From Chthoniobacter sp. (GTDB lineage Bacteria > Verrucomicrobiota > Verrucomicrobiia > Chthoniobacterales > Chthoniobacteraceae): a DNA stretch of 7,073 nucleotides. The position numbers and the translations under genes were made by a program. Location: positions 1 through 7,073 of the forward strand of contig JANXSB010000036.1 of NCBI GenBank assembly GCA_025352865.1. The letters are read 5' to 3'. Below, piece by piece: positions 1-6,938 of this stretch; within the stretch, counting starts at the first letter, position 1, and every line of letters begins with the position of its first letter. Under the pieces are notes generated by a model. The model was not told the DNA's origin. It ran no database searches and was given only the letters and a program-made list of their open reading frames with translations.

Positions 1-1047
1 GCGGTCGTGGCCCTCCAGTAGTTTCCCGGCACCGGCTGTCATTTGACCGCGTTCGTCAATCACCTCCGACAAGTAGAGGGACATAAAACCAGGCGACTGG
101 ACCTCAATATTCTCTTGCCGGGATTTTTCGACCGCTTCGAGCATCCGTCCCATCTGTCTCCCCCATATTTCGAAGTCTGCCTTGTCGTGCGCGGGTGTGA
201 CTTTCAATACGCCGGTTCCGAACTCAAAATCGACATGATCGTCGCCGATGATCGGAATGAGCTTCTTCGTCATTGGAAGCTCTTCCGGCAACGGCTTGAT
301 CACGGAATGGCCAATGAGATGCGAGTAACGCGCATCTTTCGGGTTCACTGCGACCGCCATGTCGCCGGGGATGGTCTCTGGGCGCGTGGTGGCGATGGTC
401 AGGAACGTGCCGGGCTGCTCAGCGACCTCGACTTTGAAATAGTACATCGTGCCGTTCTGCGGCTTCATCACCACCTCCTCGTCGGAGAGCGCGGTGAGGG
501 AGGCGGGGCACCAGTTGACCATGCGTTTGCCGCGGTAGATGAGGCCCTTTTTGTAGAGATCGACGAAGACGCGAGAGACGCACTTGGAATACTCCGCGTC
601 CATGGTGAAGCGCTCGCGCGACCAGTCGCAGGACGCGCCGAGTTTTTTCAACTGCTGGATGATGATGCCGCCGTGCTTGTCCTTCCACTCCCAGACTTTC
701 TCCAAAAACTTCTCGCGCCCGAGGTCGTCGCGATGGCGGATGACGCCCTGCTTTTTCAACGTGCGCTCGACGACGGTCTGCGTGGCAATGCCGGCGTGAT
801 CGGTGCCGGGGAGCCAGAGGACTTCCTTGCCGAGCATGCGCGCGCGGCGGGCGAGGATGTCCTGGATGGTGTTGTTCAGGACGTGGCCGAGGGTGAGGAC
901 GCCGGTGACATTCGGCGGTGGGATGACGATGGAATACGCGGGCTTTTTCGAGGCGGGATCGGCGTGAAAAAAATCGTTGGCGAGCCAATCGGCGTACCAG
1001 CGTTCTTCGATGGCGGCGGGCTCGTAGGTTTTGGAAATCTCGGACAT
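1..1047 (-). CDS. valS: Valyl-tRNA synthetase, N-terminal part (runs off the left edge)
   Basis: Class I aminoacyl-tRNA synthetase that charges tRNA-Val in the cytoplasm and hydrolyses mischarged Thr-tRNA-Val in its CP1 editing domain. The visible 349 codons hold the start of the Rossmann fold with PPPNVTGVLTLGHVLNN (residues 43-59), the ValRS signature GTDHAGIATQ (81-90), the NWCP..LTALSDEEV stretch (178-191), and editing-domain motifs ATTRPET (219-225) and GTGVLKVTPAHD (277-288). The KMSKS loop, anticodon-binding domain and C-terminal coiled coil lie beyond the window; the full protein is usually about 900 residues. The ATG at 1047 gives the normal family N-terminus (SKTYEP..IEERWY), although no Shine-Dalgarno sequence precedes it. 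Two oddities: the HIGH tetrad reads TLGH at 52-55, and after DFEI (291-294) there are about 26 more residues than I expect. Codons there (ATA, AGA, CTA, GGA) are rarer than in the rest of the gene. The gene lies 139 bases after the DUF2126 stop and is probably transcribed independently. Confidence 0.96.
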   Translation of the reverse strand, partial: MSEISKTYEPAAIEERWYADWLANDFFHADPASKKPAYSIVIPPPNVTGVLTLGHVLNNTIQDILARRARMLGKEVLWLPGTDHAGIATQTVVERTLKKQGVIRHRDDLGREKFLEKVWEWKDKHGGIIIQQLKKLGASCDWSRERFTMDAEYSKCVSRVFVDLYKKGLIYRGKRMVNWCPASLTALSDEEVVMKPQNGTMYYFKVEVAEQPGTFLTIATTRPETIPGDMAVAVNPKDARYSHLIGHSVIKPLPEELPMTKKLIPIIGDDHVDFEFGTGVLKVTPAHDKADFEIWGRQMGRMLEAVEKSRQENIEVQSPGFMSLYLSEVIDERGQMTAGAGKLLEGHDR

Positions 1048-1186
1048 AGGGAAATGAAAAGGGGCGCGAATTTGGCGCGTTGGAGCAGGGTTGGCAAACT
1101 TCGCGTGGGTGGGGACGCGCTTTGAAAACGCCGTCATTCCTCGCTGCATTCCGGTGGCAAAGCCTTCCCGAACTCCACTCAGATGA
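1048..1186. other. Intergenic gap between the DUF2126 gene and valS
   Basis: This 139-base gap should carry the valS promoter and leader. On the minus strand a TTGCCA is followed 17 bases later by CAAATT. That is only a weak sigma-70-like match, so I do not call a promoter. The hexamer CATTCC occurs twice on the plus strand (1135-1140 and 1147-1152). The stretch around 1120-1165 has the look of a dispersed repeat remnant, but I cannot show a clean inverted repeat in it. I see no terminator hairpin with a T-run after the DUF2126 stop. Confidence 0.4.
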
Positions 1187-3211
1187 TTATGCCAGCCGCA
1201 GGTCGCAGGTGATGAGGCCGGGGTGCAGGCGCGTGCATGGGCTCATGCTGATCGGCGGTGCGGGCTCGTGCGGCGCGGCGGCGAAGTGGCGCTCGTTGTC
1301 GTCGAGTTTGAAAAGCGTTGTTTTTTTCCCGCGCGTGATCGTGAGGTAGAGCGGCATCTGCGGCGGGATGCCGGGGTGCAGCGACGGATATAAAGCTGTG
1401 CGGCGGTAGCGGAGTCCGGCTCCGGCGAGGCCGCCGGGGAAGCGGCGCAGCGGGAGCGCACGGCCCTGCACGCGAATCTGGCACTCGGCGGCGAAGGCTT
1501 TGCTGGCGGTGAACTCGAGGCGCTCGATGGAGGTATCGACAAAGCGGCTGGTGTTGCCGCCTTCGAGCGGCGTCTCGCAGAGCAGCGGCCAGCCTTCGTG
1601 CGCGCGGCGGATGGTGAGCGTGGCGTCGCCGTCGGCGTGCGTGAGCATGACGGGGAAACGCCACTCGAAAATCTCGCGGAAGATTTTCGCCGGCAGCGCG
1701 AAACCGCTGCGGCGGAGATCGCGGAGCACTTTCGCGAAGTCGGCCCAGAGGTGCGTGGGGAGGAAAAAAGTGTCGTGCAATTTGTCGCCGTGATCGGTGA
1801 GCGGTGCGGTGAACGGCTGCGCGAGCAGATGCGCGGCGAGCGCGTGCCAGAGCAGTGCGATGGCGGACATCCACGCGGCGTGCGGCAGCGATTCGACGGC
1901 GCGGAATTCGACGAGCCCGCGGCAGCCGCCGTCGGCGTTCACGTTCCAGAATTTGTCGAAGCTGATCTCGCTGCGGTGGGTGTTGCCGGAGCTGTCGGTG
2001 TGCAGATGGCGCAGCGTTTCGCTGAGGAGGTAGCGGTGGTCGCCGGCGGGGAGTTGGTCGAGAAACCGGTAGGCCATCTCGAGGTCGTAGAGCGAGCTGA
2101 CGCATTCGTCGGGGCGCGGAGCCTGCGAGGACGGGCCGACGTACTGACCGGTGAAAATGTAGGCGAGCGACGGATGACGCTGCCAGTAGCGCAGCATGGA
2201 CGTGACCCACGCGGGATGCGTGAAGAGCGGATTTTCGTCGAGGCTCGGGCCACCGAAAAGGAGGTGGTTGCCGCCGCCGGTGCCGGTCTGCTCGTCGGGC
2301 GCGGGTTGTTTGAAAGAGCGCAGTCCGACGGTGGTGCAGGCGCGCTCCAGCGTGTCGAGCCACGCGGCGTATTCGCGCCACGTCGCGCACGGCGGGAGGT
2401 TGATTTCGAGCACGCCGGGATCGGAGGCGATGCCGAGTTTGATCCATTTTTCCGCCTCATCGCCCGGCACATAGCCGGCGAAAATCGCGGGGCCGAACCG
2501 CGCGTCGTGCAGCGCGGCGGCGATGTGCTCGACGAGCGCGAGCCAAGGCTCCTGCAACAACGGCGGGAGAAAGACGTGCAGCGCGCCGTCCTTGATTTCG
2601 ATGGTGAGTGCGCGGCGGTTCACGTCCTCGGGCAGGGAGGCGAGCGGCAGGCGCAGGCCGGCGGGGCCTTCGGCGGGCAGCAGATCGAGGCTCTCGCCGA
2701 GCGGCCACGTTTCGGTGAGAAAACCGGCGGCATCGTGATCGAGAGGGAGCACGAGGACGGGCCGCGTTTCGTCGCGAGGATCGACGCCGCGAATCCACCC
2801 GGACGCGAGGCCGAGACGGTGCAGGAGGTTTTCCGCGAAGAGCGCAAACGCCGTGGCGTCGAGCGTGGCGGGCAGCGCTGGCGCGGGATGCGCGAGCGAT
2901 GTGACGAGCGGGGAATCGTCGCGGTTCCAGACGAGAATGATCGCCCAGCGCGGGTTGACTTCGCCGGGGTAGTGCTTGCCGGGAGAGAAGACGGGCACAG
3001 CATTCGGGAGCGCCTGGGCGATGAGCGCATCGGCGAGCGCGTAGCCGTAGCGGAGCTTCGTGGGGCCGAGCGCGGTGATGCTCCACTCGGGGCCTTGCGG
3101 GTCGTCGGGCACGTACGTCGGCTCGCCGCCGAGCGTGAGTTTCACGCCGTGCGCGGCGAAAGCGGCGTCCACTTTGTCGGCCACGCAGGCGAGGGATTTC
3201 GGGAGCTTCAT
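1187..3211 (-). CDS. DUF2126 (COG4196) putative amidoligase, stand-alone form
   Basis: A 674-residue protein matching the DUF2126 family, which published comparative work treats as a divergent glutamine-synthetase/GCS-like amidoligase fold. No reaction has been shown, and its proposed role is ATP-dependent amide-bond formation on a peptide or small molecule. Visible family motifs in order: LTLGGEPTYV (25-34), EWS..ALGPTK (42-52), PGKHYPGEVNPRWA (77-90), TGTGGGNHLLFGG (309-321), HPSLAYIFTGQYVGPSSQAP (346-365), GLVEFRAVES (432-441), LHDTFFLPTHLW (478-489), and a beta-rich C-terminal module (about 556-674) ending normally. There is no signal peptide or membrane segment, so it is probably cytoplasmic. 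In many relatives this region is the C-terminal half of a fusion of about 1100 residues behind a transglutaminase domain. Here that domain is the separate gene just upstream. The ATG at 3211 begins where the fusion linker would be. There is no Shine-Dalgarno sequence. The family call is firm; the function is unknown. Confidence 0.92.
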   Translation of the reverse strand: MKLPKSLACVADKVDAAFAAHGVKLTLGGEPTYVPDDPQGPEWSITALGPTKLRYGYALADALIAQALPNAVPVFSPGKHYPGEVNPRWAIILVWNRDDSPLVTSLAHPAPALPATLDATAFALFAENLLHRLGLASGWIRGVDPRDETRPVLVLPLDHDAAGFLTETWPLGESLDLLPAEGPAGLRLPLASLPEDVNRRALTIEIKDGALHVFLPPLLQEPWLALVEHIAAALHDARFGPAIFAGYVPGDEAEKWIKLGIASDPGVLEINLPPCATWREYAAWLDTLERACTTVGLRSFKQPAPDEQTGTGGGNHLLFGGPSLDENPLFTHPAWVTSMLRYWQRHPSLAYIFTGQYVGPSSQAPRPDECVSSLYDLEMAYRFLDQLPAGDHRYLLSETLRHLHTDSSGNTHRSEISFDKFWNVNADGGCRGLVEFRAVESLPHAAWMSAIALLWHALAAHLLAQPFTAPLTDHGDKLHDTFFLPTHLWADFAKVLRDLRRSGFALPAKIFREIFEWRFPVMLTHADGDATLTIRRAHEGWPLLCETPLEGGNTSRFVDTSIERLEFTASKAFAAECQIRVQGRALPLRRFPGGLAGAGLRYRRTALYPSLHPGIPPQMPLYLTITRGKKTTLFKLDDNERHFAAAPHEPAPPISMSPCTRLHPGLITCDLRLA

Positions 3212-3217
3212 GGCGTT

Positions 3218-3223
3218 ATTATA
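3218..3223 (-). promoter_or_regulatory. Possible -10 hexamer of the DUF2126 gene
   Basis: The minus strand reads TATAAT, a perfect -10 match, ending six bases before the DUF2126 ATG. Transcription would start at or next to the start codon, so the mRNA would be leaderless or nearly so, which fits the absent Shine-Dalgarno sequence. No good -35 box lies 16-18 bases upstream, where the sequence is the inner part of the repeat arm. The AT-rich patch could also just be the edge of the repeat element. Confidence 0.3.
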
Positions 3224-3355
3224 TTTAACGCAGAGACGCGGAGGCGCAGAGGTCGCGGAGGAAAGGCGAAGTCGCCGCGCTCCTGCGATTGATCCCGGAT
3301 GGAAAACTCTGGAAAACTCTCTGCGCTCTCTGCGCCTCTGCGTCTCTGCGTTAAA
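3224..3355. repeat. 132-bp element with 39-bp inverted arms made of CGCAGAG octamers
   Basis: The left arm (3224-3262) and the reverse complement of the right arm (3317-3355) agree at 33 of 39 positions, both starting TTTAACGCAGAGACGC. Each arm is itself a short tandem array of an octamer like ACGCAGAG: three units in register, then one extra base, then a fourth unit. The extra base is in the same place in both arms, so the arms descend from one another. The 54-base centre holds a small GGCG/CGCC hairpin and a 10-bp tandem duplication. The element fills most of the gap between the transglutaminase and DUF2126 genes. It resembles non-coding dispersed repeats common in environmental bacterial genomes. 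It encodes nothing visible and no target-site duplication is evident. A transcript through it could fold into a long hairpin and lower readthrough. Confidence 0.85.
3301..3320. repeat. 10-bp tandem duplication inside the inverted-repeat element
   Basis: GGAAAACTCT occurs twice back to back (3301-3310 and 3311-3320) just inside the right arm, whose last few bases overlap the second copy. This is exact duplication, consistent with replication slippage within the element. Confidence 0.8.
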
Positions 3356-3365
3356 AACAGGATCT

Positions 3366-4205
3366 TCATTGCGGGAGGACTTGCAGAGAGGCGGTCATGG
3401 TGTGCGGCACGCGATGGTCGGAAAAATAATCGCCGAGCACGGGCGAGATGTCGGCGGGCGTGAGGCCGACGGCGGCGGTGAGATGATTGTGGTTGCAGAG
3501 GTAGCCGTTCGTGGGATCAAAGCCGAGCCAGCCCGCGCCGGGCACGTAGAGTTCTGTCCACGCGTGCAGTGCGCCCTCGGCGCGTTTCTCGGTGTCGCCG
3601 AATTCGCAGATGTAGCCGCTCGCCAGCCGCGCCGCGAGACCGAGCCCGCGTGCGACCTCGGCGAGCAGCACCGCGAAATCCCGGCACGATCCGCGCCCGA
3701 GCCGCAGCGTCTCCTCCGGCGCGTAGGCTGCGCCTTCGTCGCGACGCTCATACGCCAGCTCGCGGTGCAGCGCCTCGTTCAGCGCCACGAGCGTCTCCAC
3801 GGTCGGCTGGGGCGATGCGGGCGCTTTCCAAAATGGCAGCTCCAGCGCCGGCCCCGCGCCGAGATACGGCGCGAGCACGTGCGCCTCGCGCGCGGTGTAG
3901 GCAAAGGGCAGCGCGACCGCGTGCGGGGCGACGATGAACGCGAACGCATTGCGCGGTTCGATCTCCAGCTCGATGTCGAGCTGCGCGCCGAGCAGCGTGC
4001 TTTTGCCGGTGTAAGCGCACGACGCCACCTCGTTGTCGAAGAGGTCGCGGCGCATGTTCACGAGCGCGCCGGGGTTCGTCTGGAAAGCGATCGAGCGCAC
4101 GCGGGCGGAGCGGTCGGCCTTGGGGAAAAGGCGGAAGAGGTGCGTGGAAAAGCTGACGGGCTCGGCGTAGGCGTACTGCGTCTGGTAGGCGATGCGGACT
4201 TTCAT
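3366..4205 (-). CDS. Transglutaminase-like cysteine peptidase-fold protein (COG1305)
   Basis: A 279-residue protein with the bacterial transglutaminase-like layout. The N-terminal beta module begins MKVRIAYQTQYAYAEPVSFS, close to the usual 'H-x-T-x-Y-x-Y-x-x-P-V' opening. The papain-like core then carries the full catalytic triad: Cys174 in GRGSCRDFAVLLAEVARGLG, His214 in ALHAWTELYVPG, and Asp230 in WLGFDPTNG. The short C-terminal strand (HTMTASLQVLPQ) ends where stand-alone members end, so it is not truncated. Activity could be proteolysis, amide hydrolysis or transamidation; the family does not decide this. There is no signal peptide. I chose the ATG at 4205 because the longer reading from 4259 would run into the upstream hairpin repeat and adds non-family residues. 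There is no Shine-Dalgarno sequence. It lies 99 bases after the peptidase stop and 154 bases before the DUF2126 gene, its usual fusion partner, which suggests a joint pathway. Confidence 0.93.
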   Translation of the reverse strand: MKVRIAYQTQYAYAEPVSFSTHLFRLFPKADRSARVRSIAFQTNPGALVNMRRDLFDNEVASCAYTGKSTLLGAQLDIELEIEPRNAFAFIVAPHAVALPFAYTAREAHVLAPYLGAGPALELPFWKAPASPQPTVETLVALNEALHRELAYERRDEGAAYAPEETLRLGRGSCRDFAVLLAEVARGLGLAARLASGYICEFGDTEKRAEGALHAWTELYVPGAGWLGFDPTNGYLCNHNHLTAAVGLTPADISPVLGDYFSDHRVPHTMTASLQVLPQ

Positions 4206-4235
4206 GCGGCGGGCGGGATGGCGGAAATAAGTTAG

Positions 4236-4283
4236 AGGTCCTTCGACTGCGCTTCGCAAAGCCGAAGCTTCGCTCAGGATGAC
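4236..4283. repeat. Dispersed hairpin repeat of the CATCCTGAGCGAAG / TCGAAGGACC type
   Basis: On the minus strand this begins GTCATCCTGAGCGAAGC and ends GCAGTCGAAGGACCT, a widespread intergenic repeat that is often mistranslated as 'RHPERS...'. The core forms a perfect 6-bp hairpin (4251-4256 with 4263-4268, 6-base loop). The heptamer GCTTCGC occurs directly repeated at 4251-4257 and 4267-4273 on the plus strand, so a 16-bp unit appears to have been duplicated inside the repeat. It fills about half of the gap between the peptidase stop and the transglutaminase start. No T-run follows it, so a classical terminator role is unlikely. Confidence 0.75.
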
Positions 4284-4304
4284 GGGGAAGGGAGGGCGCG
4301 TGAA

Positions 4305-6938
4305 CTATTTTGCGGAGCCGGCGGGCGGCGCGAGTTTTGGCGCGAACCACGCCTCGATTTCGGGCAGCGCGCGCGTGCGGAATTCGGCTTGGAAACGGAT
4401 TTCGTCCGCGGCTTTCGCCACGCTCGGGGCCGCGCCGGGCGGGAGGCTTTTCGCGGCCCACGTTTCGAGTTCGGCGGCGCGGTCGGCGGTCGCGGGCAGG
4501 GCGGTGAAAAGTTCGGGCACATACTCATTGGCCTGGTGCGCGGTGAGTTTGGCGTGGAGCGCGTCGAGAAAGGTGCGCGCAAAGGCGAGCGCCGGCTCGG
4601 GGTGCTCGCCGGCGCGGGCCACGCGGGCGACGAGCGAGGCGGCGTCGCGCGGCGGCAGCTCGGGCGTGAGCGCGAGGTCGAGCGTCTGCGCGGCGAGCAC
4701 GCTGTCGCGGGCAGTGGCGAGGGCGGTGTAAAGCTCGCGCTTCTGCTCGGCGCTGGAGGTTTTCACGGCGAGCTCGTGGAGCTGCGTCCACGTTGCTGCG
4801 TCGGCTTCGCGGCCGATGATCGTGAGCACGGTGGCGCGCAGATTCGCATCGAGCGAAGCGGGCTCGGCGAGCCACTGCACGAAGCGTGCGCGGGCCGTGC
4901 GCAGCGTCTCCGCATCGCCGAATGCGCCAGCCATGCCGAGCACCGACGGGCGCAGGCGCGTGACCAGCGGGGCTTCGTCCTTCGCGGGTTCCCAGCCGAG
5001 CTGCGCGAGCTGAGGGCGGAGGAAAGTGAGCGCCCATTTGTGAAAAGGCACGCGGTGCCGGGTGGCGGGATCGAGGGCATCGGCATCGCGCGCCATGCGG
5101 TCGATTTGCCAGAGCACGCCGAGGATTTCCTCCAGCTCCGTGGGCGAAGCGGTGTCGAGCAACGCATTGGCGAGGAGCAGCCAGGCGGCGGGCACAGCGC
5201 GGTCGGCCTGCGCCAGCGCCCAGGTGTCATTGAGCAGCGTGAGCCGGTCGGCCTGGGCCATGTGCGCGAGGTTCTTGAGCAGCCGCTTGAAAGTCTCCTC
5301 CGGGTACTGCACGCGGTAGTAGCCCGCGCCGCCGACATTGGCGATGTCCACGGTCTCCGGGTCGCGGCGGACGTAGGTGAAATGGCCGGGCGCGAGCAGC
5401 TCCGTGAGCACGCGCTGCGGATCGCCCGCCGGGGCGGTGGTCAGCGGGATCATCCACCGCAGCTCGGGCGCTTTTTCCTGATGCACGGTGAACCGCTGCT
5501 GCGTCCACACCGGCGTTGACGAGTCGGTCGTATTCACGTTGCCCACCACCACCAGCGGAAACCCCGGCTGCTCCGTCCAGTCCTTCGCAAACTCGCGCAC
5601 GTCCTTCCCACTCGCCGTGCCGAGCGCGGCCCACAGGTCGGCGGTCGTCGTGTTGGAAAGCGCGTGCTTTTTCATGTAGCCGCGGATGCCCTCGCGGAAC
5701 TTCTCCTCGCCCAGCCACTCCTCAATCATGCGGATGACGGCCTGCCCTTTCTGATATGTGATTTCGTCGAACGCATCGCCCGCCTCGCTCTCGGTTTTCA
5801 CCGGCATCTGGATCGGGTGCGTGGTCGCGCGCGCGTCGAGGCGCATCGCGTATTCCTTGCTCGCGGCGGCGCGCAGCCAGGCCTTCCACTCGGGGTGGCG
5901 GCGGGCCGTCTGTTTGGTCGCCATCCAGCTCGCGAAGCCCTCGTTGAGCCACAGGTTGTCCCACCACGCCATCGTCACCAGATCGCCGAACCACTGGTGC
6001 GCGATCTCGTGCGCGACGATGCCATACACGCGCTCGCGCTGCGCCTCCGAGGAGGCGGCGGGGTCGAAAAGCAGCAGGTCTTCGCGATAGACAATCGCGC
6101 CCCAGTTTTCCATCCCGCCCGCGCCGGTATTGGGCAGCGCGAGCTGATCCAGCTTCGGAAGCGGATATTTCACGCCGAAGTATTCCGTATAGTCCCGCAC
6201 GATCTCCTTCGTGACCTCCAAGGCATAGCGCGCCTGCTCCTTTTTCCCCGGCGTAGTGAATATGGCGAGCTTCACGCCATCGACCTCGTCCTCCACTTTC
6301 TCAAACTCCCCGGCGAAGAGGGCGAGGAGGTAGGTGGGCATGGGTGGGGTGAGATCGAACTCTACGATGTCCGGCTTTTTCGGATTCCGATTCCACGGCT
6401 TCGCGGGCATGTTACTTACGACCGTCAGGCCGGTGGGCAGAATCACGCGGAGAGTCATCTTAGCCCGGAACGCCGGCTCATCCCAGCAGGGGAACATCCG
6501 GCGGGCATCCCCCGGCTCAAACTGGGTGGCTAGTGCTTTCTGCTCCACCCCGTCCTTTTGATAGCGGCTGATGTAGAGTCCCTGCGGCTGCTCCCCCAGC
6601 GTCCCGGTGTAGGTGATCGTCACGCAGTGTCTGCCAGGCAGGAGTGGCTCAGGCGTGGCAAGGGTCAGCGTCTGTGCGGCCTCGTCGAGCATGACCGGGA
6701 GATCGGAGTAGTCAGTTTTCATGTCCGTTGCCCTCGTGATCTTGAGCCCGAGGGAGTTCATGACAATCCGGCTTGTCGGCTCCGAGACCTCTAGCTGGAC
6801 GACAACTTTCCCTTTGAATGTCCCCGCTACCAAGTCCGGAACGATGATGATGTCGTATTGTTCCGGCACTACCGACTTCGGCAGCTTCCCCGGCGTCTTG
6901 GCAAAGGCGAACGGCTCCTCCGCCGCGCCGCGCGCCAC
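4305..6938 (-). CDS. pepN: M1 family zinc aminopeptidase (puromycin-sensitive/ERAP-like type)
   Basis: Removes N-terminal residues from peptides. From the GTG at 6938 it has 877 codons. Order of parts: N-terminal beta-saddle domain (about 20-210), catalytic thermolysin-like domain with the substrate-binding GGMEN (274-278), zinc site HEIAH (310-314) with third ligand Glu333 in LNEGFASWM, and transition-state Tyr395 in ITYQKGQ. A small beta domain follows (about 465-530), then a helical ERAP1-like C-terminal domain (about 535-865). All catalytic residues are present. The C-terminal domain differs from that of E. coli PepN, so the symbol is used loosely. The start is uncertain: the frame stays open to the window edge, and the residues just upstream (LPLHLALALLLLVARGAA) look like a signal peptide. 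No ATG, GTG or TTG codes for them in the window, and the sequence before them is hairpin repeat. The enzyme is probably exported. There is no Shine-Dalgarno sequence at the GTG. Confidence 0.93.
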   Translation of the reverse strand: MARGAAEEPFAFAKTPGKLPKSVVPEQYDIIIVPDLVAGTFKGKVVVQLEVSEPTSRIVMNSLGLKITRATDMKTDYSDLPVMLDEAAQTLTLATPEPLLPGRHCVTITYTGTLGEQPQGLYISRYQKDGVEQKALATQFEPGDARRMFPCWDEPAFRAKMTLRVILPTGLTVVSNMPAKPWNRNPKKPDIVEFDLTPPMPTYLLALFAGEFEKVEDEVDGVKLAIFTTPGKKEQARYALEVTKEIVRDYTEYFGVKYPLPKLDQLALPNTGAGGMENWGAIVYREDLLLFDPAASSEAQRERVYGIVAHEIAHQWFGDLVTMAWWDNLWLNEGFASWMATKQTARRHPEWKAWLRAAASKEYAMRLDARATTHPIQMPVKTESEAGDAFDEITYQKGQAVIRMIEEWLGEEKFREGIRGYMKKHALSNTTTADLWAALGTASGKDVREFAKDWTEQPGFPLVVVGNVNTTDSSTPVWTQQRFTVHQEKAPELRWMIPLTTAPAGDPQRVLTELLAPGHFTYVRRDPETVDIANVGGAGYYRVQYPEETFKRLLKNLAHMAQADRLTLLNDTWALAQADRAVPAAWLLLANALLDTASPTELEEILGVLWQIDRMARDADALDPATRHRVPFHKWALTFLRPQLAQLGWEPAKDEAPLVTRLRPSVLGMAGAFGDAETLRTARARFVQWLAEPASLDANLRATVLTIIGREADAATWTQLHELAVKTSSAEQKRELYTALATARDSVLAAQTLDLALTPELPPRDAASLVARVARAGEHPEPALAFARTFLDALHAKLTAHQANEYVPELFTALPATADRAAELETWAAKSLPPGAAPSVAKAADEIRFQAEFRTRALPEIEAWFAPKLAPPAGSAK

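Noticed and set aside
43..1125. Plus-strand frame of 360 codons opposite valS
   Set aside because: Antisense shadow of ValRS, with no recognisable domain and low-complexity composition.
1598..3292. Long plus-strand reading frame of 564 codons opposite the DUF2126 gene
   Set aside because: It is a by-product of GC-rich codon use on the other strand. Its translation is Arg/Gly/Glu-rich with no family motifs, whereas the minus-strand frame shows a full set of DUF2126 motifs.
3224..3355. CRISPR array or transposon
   Set aside because: The octamer units are contiguous without spacers, the arms are inverted rather than direct repeats, and there is no transposase or target duplication.
3060..4235. 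Plus-strand frame of 391 codons spanning the transglutaminase gene and the repeat element
   Set aside because: It runs through the inverted repeat and two gene edges and lacks motifs. The catalytic triad is on the minus strand.
4206..4259. Longer start for the transglutaminase gene at 4259 (18 extra residues)
   Set aside because: The added residues come partly from the hairpin repeat, and the usual family N-terminus begins at the ATG at 4205.
4236..4283. Rho-independent terminator after the M1 peptidase
   Set aside because: The stem is only 6 bp and no T-run follows it on the minus strand.
4389..5519. Plus-strand frame of 376 codons opposite the C-terminal half of the M1 peptidase
   Set aside because: Antisense shadow. 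The minus strand matches the ERAP1-like C-terminal domain continuously.
5664..6533. Plus-strand frame of 289 codons opposite the peptidase catalytic domain
   Set aside because: It faces the GGMEN/HEIAH-encoding strand and has no motif of its own.
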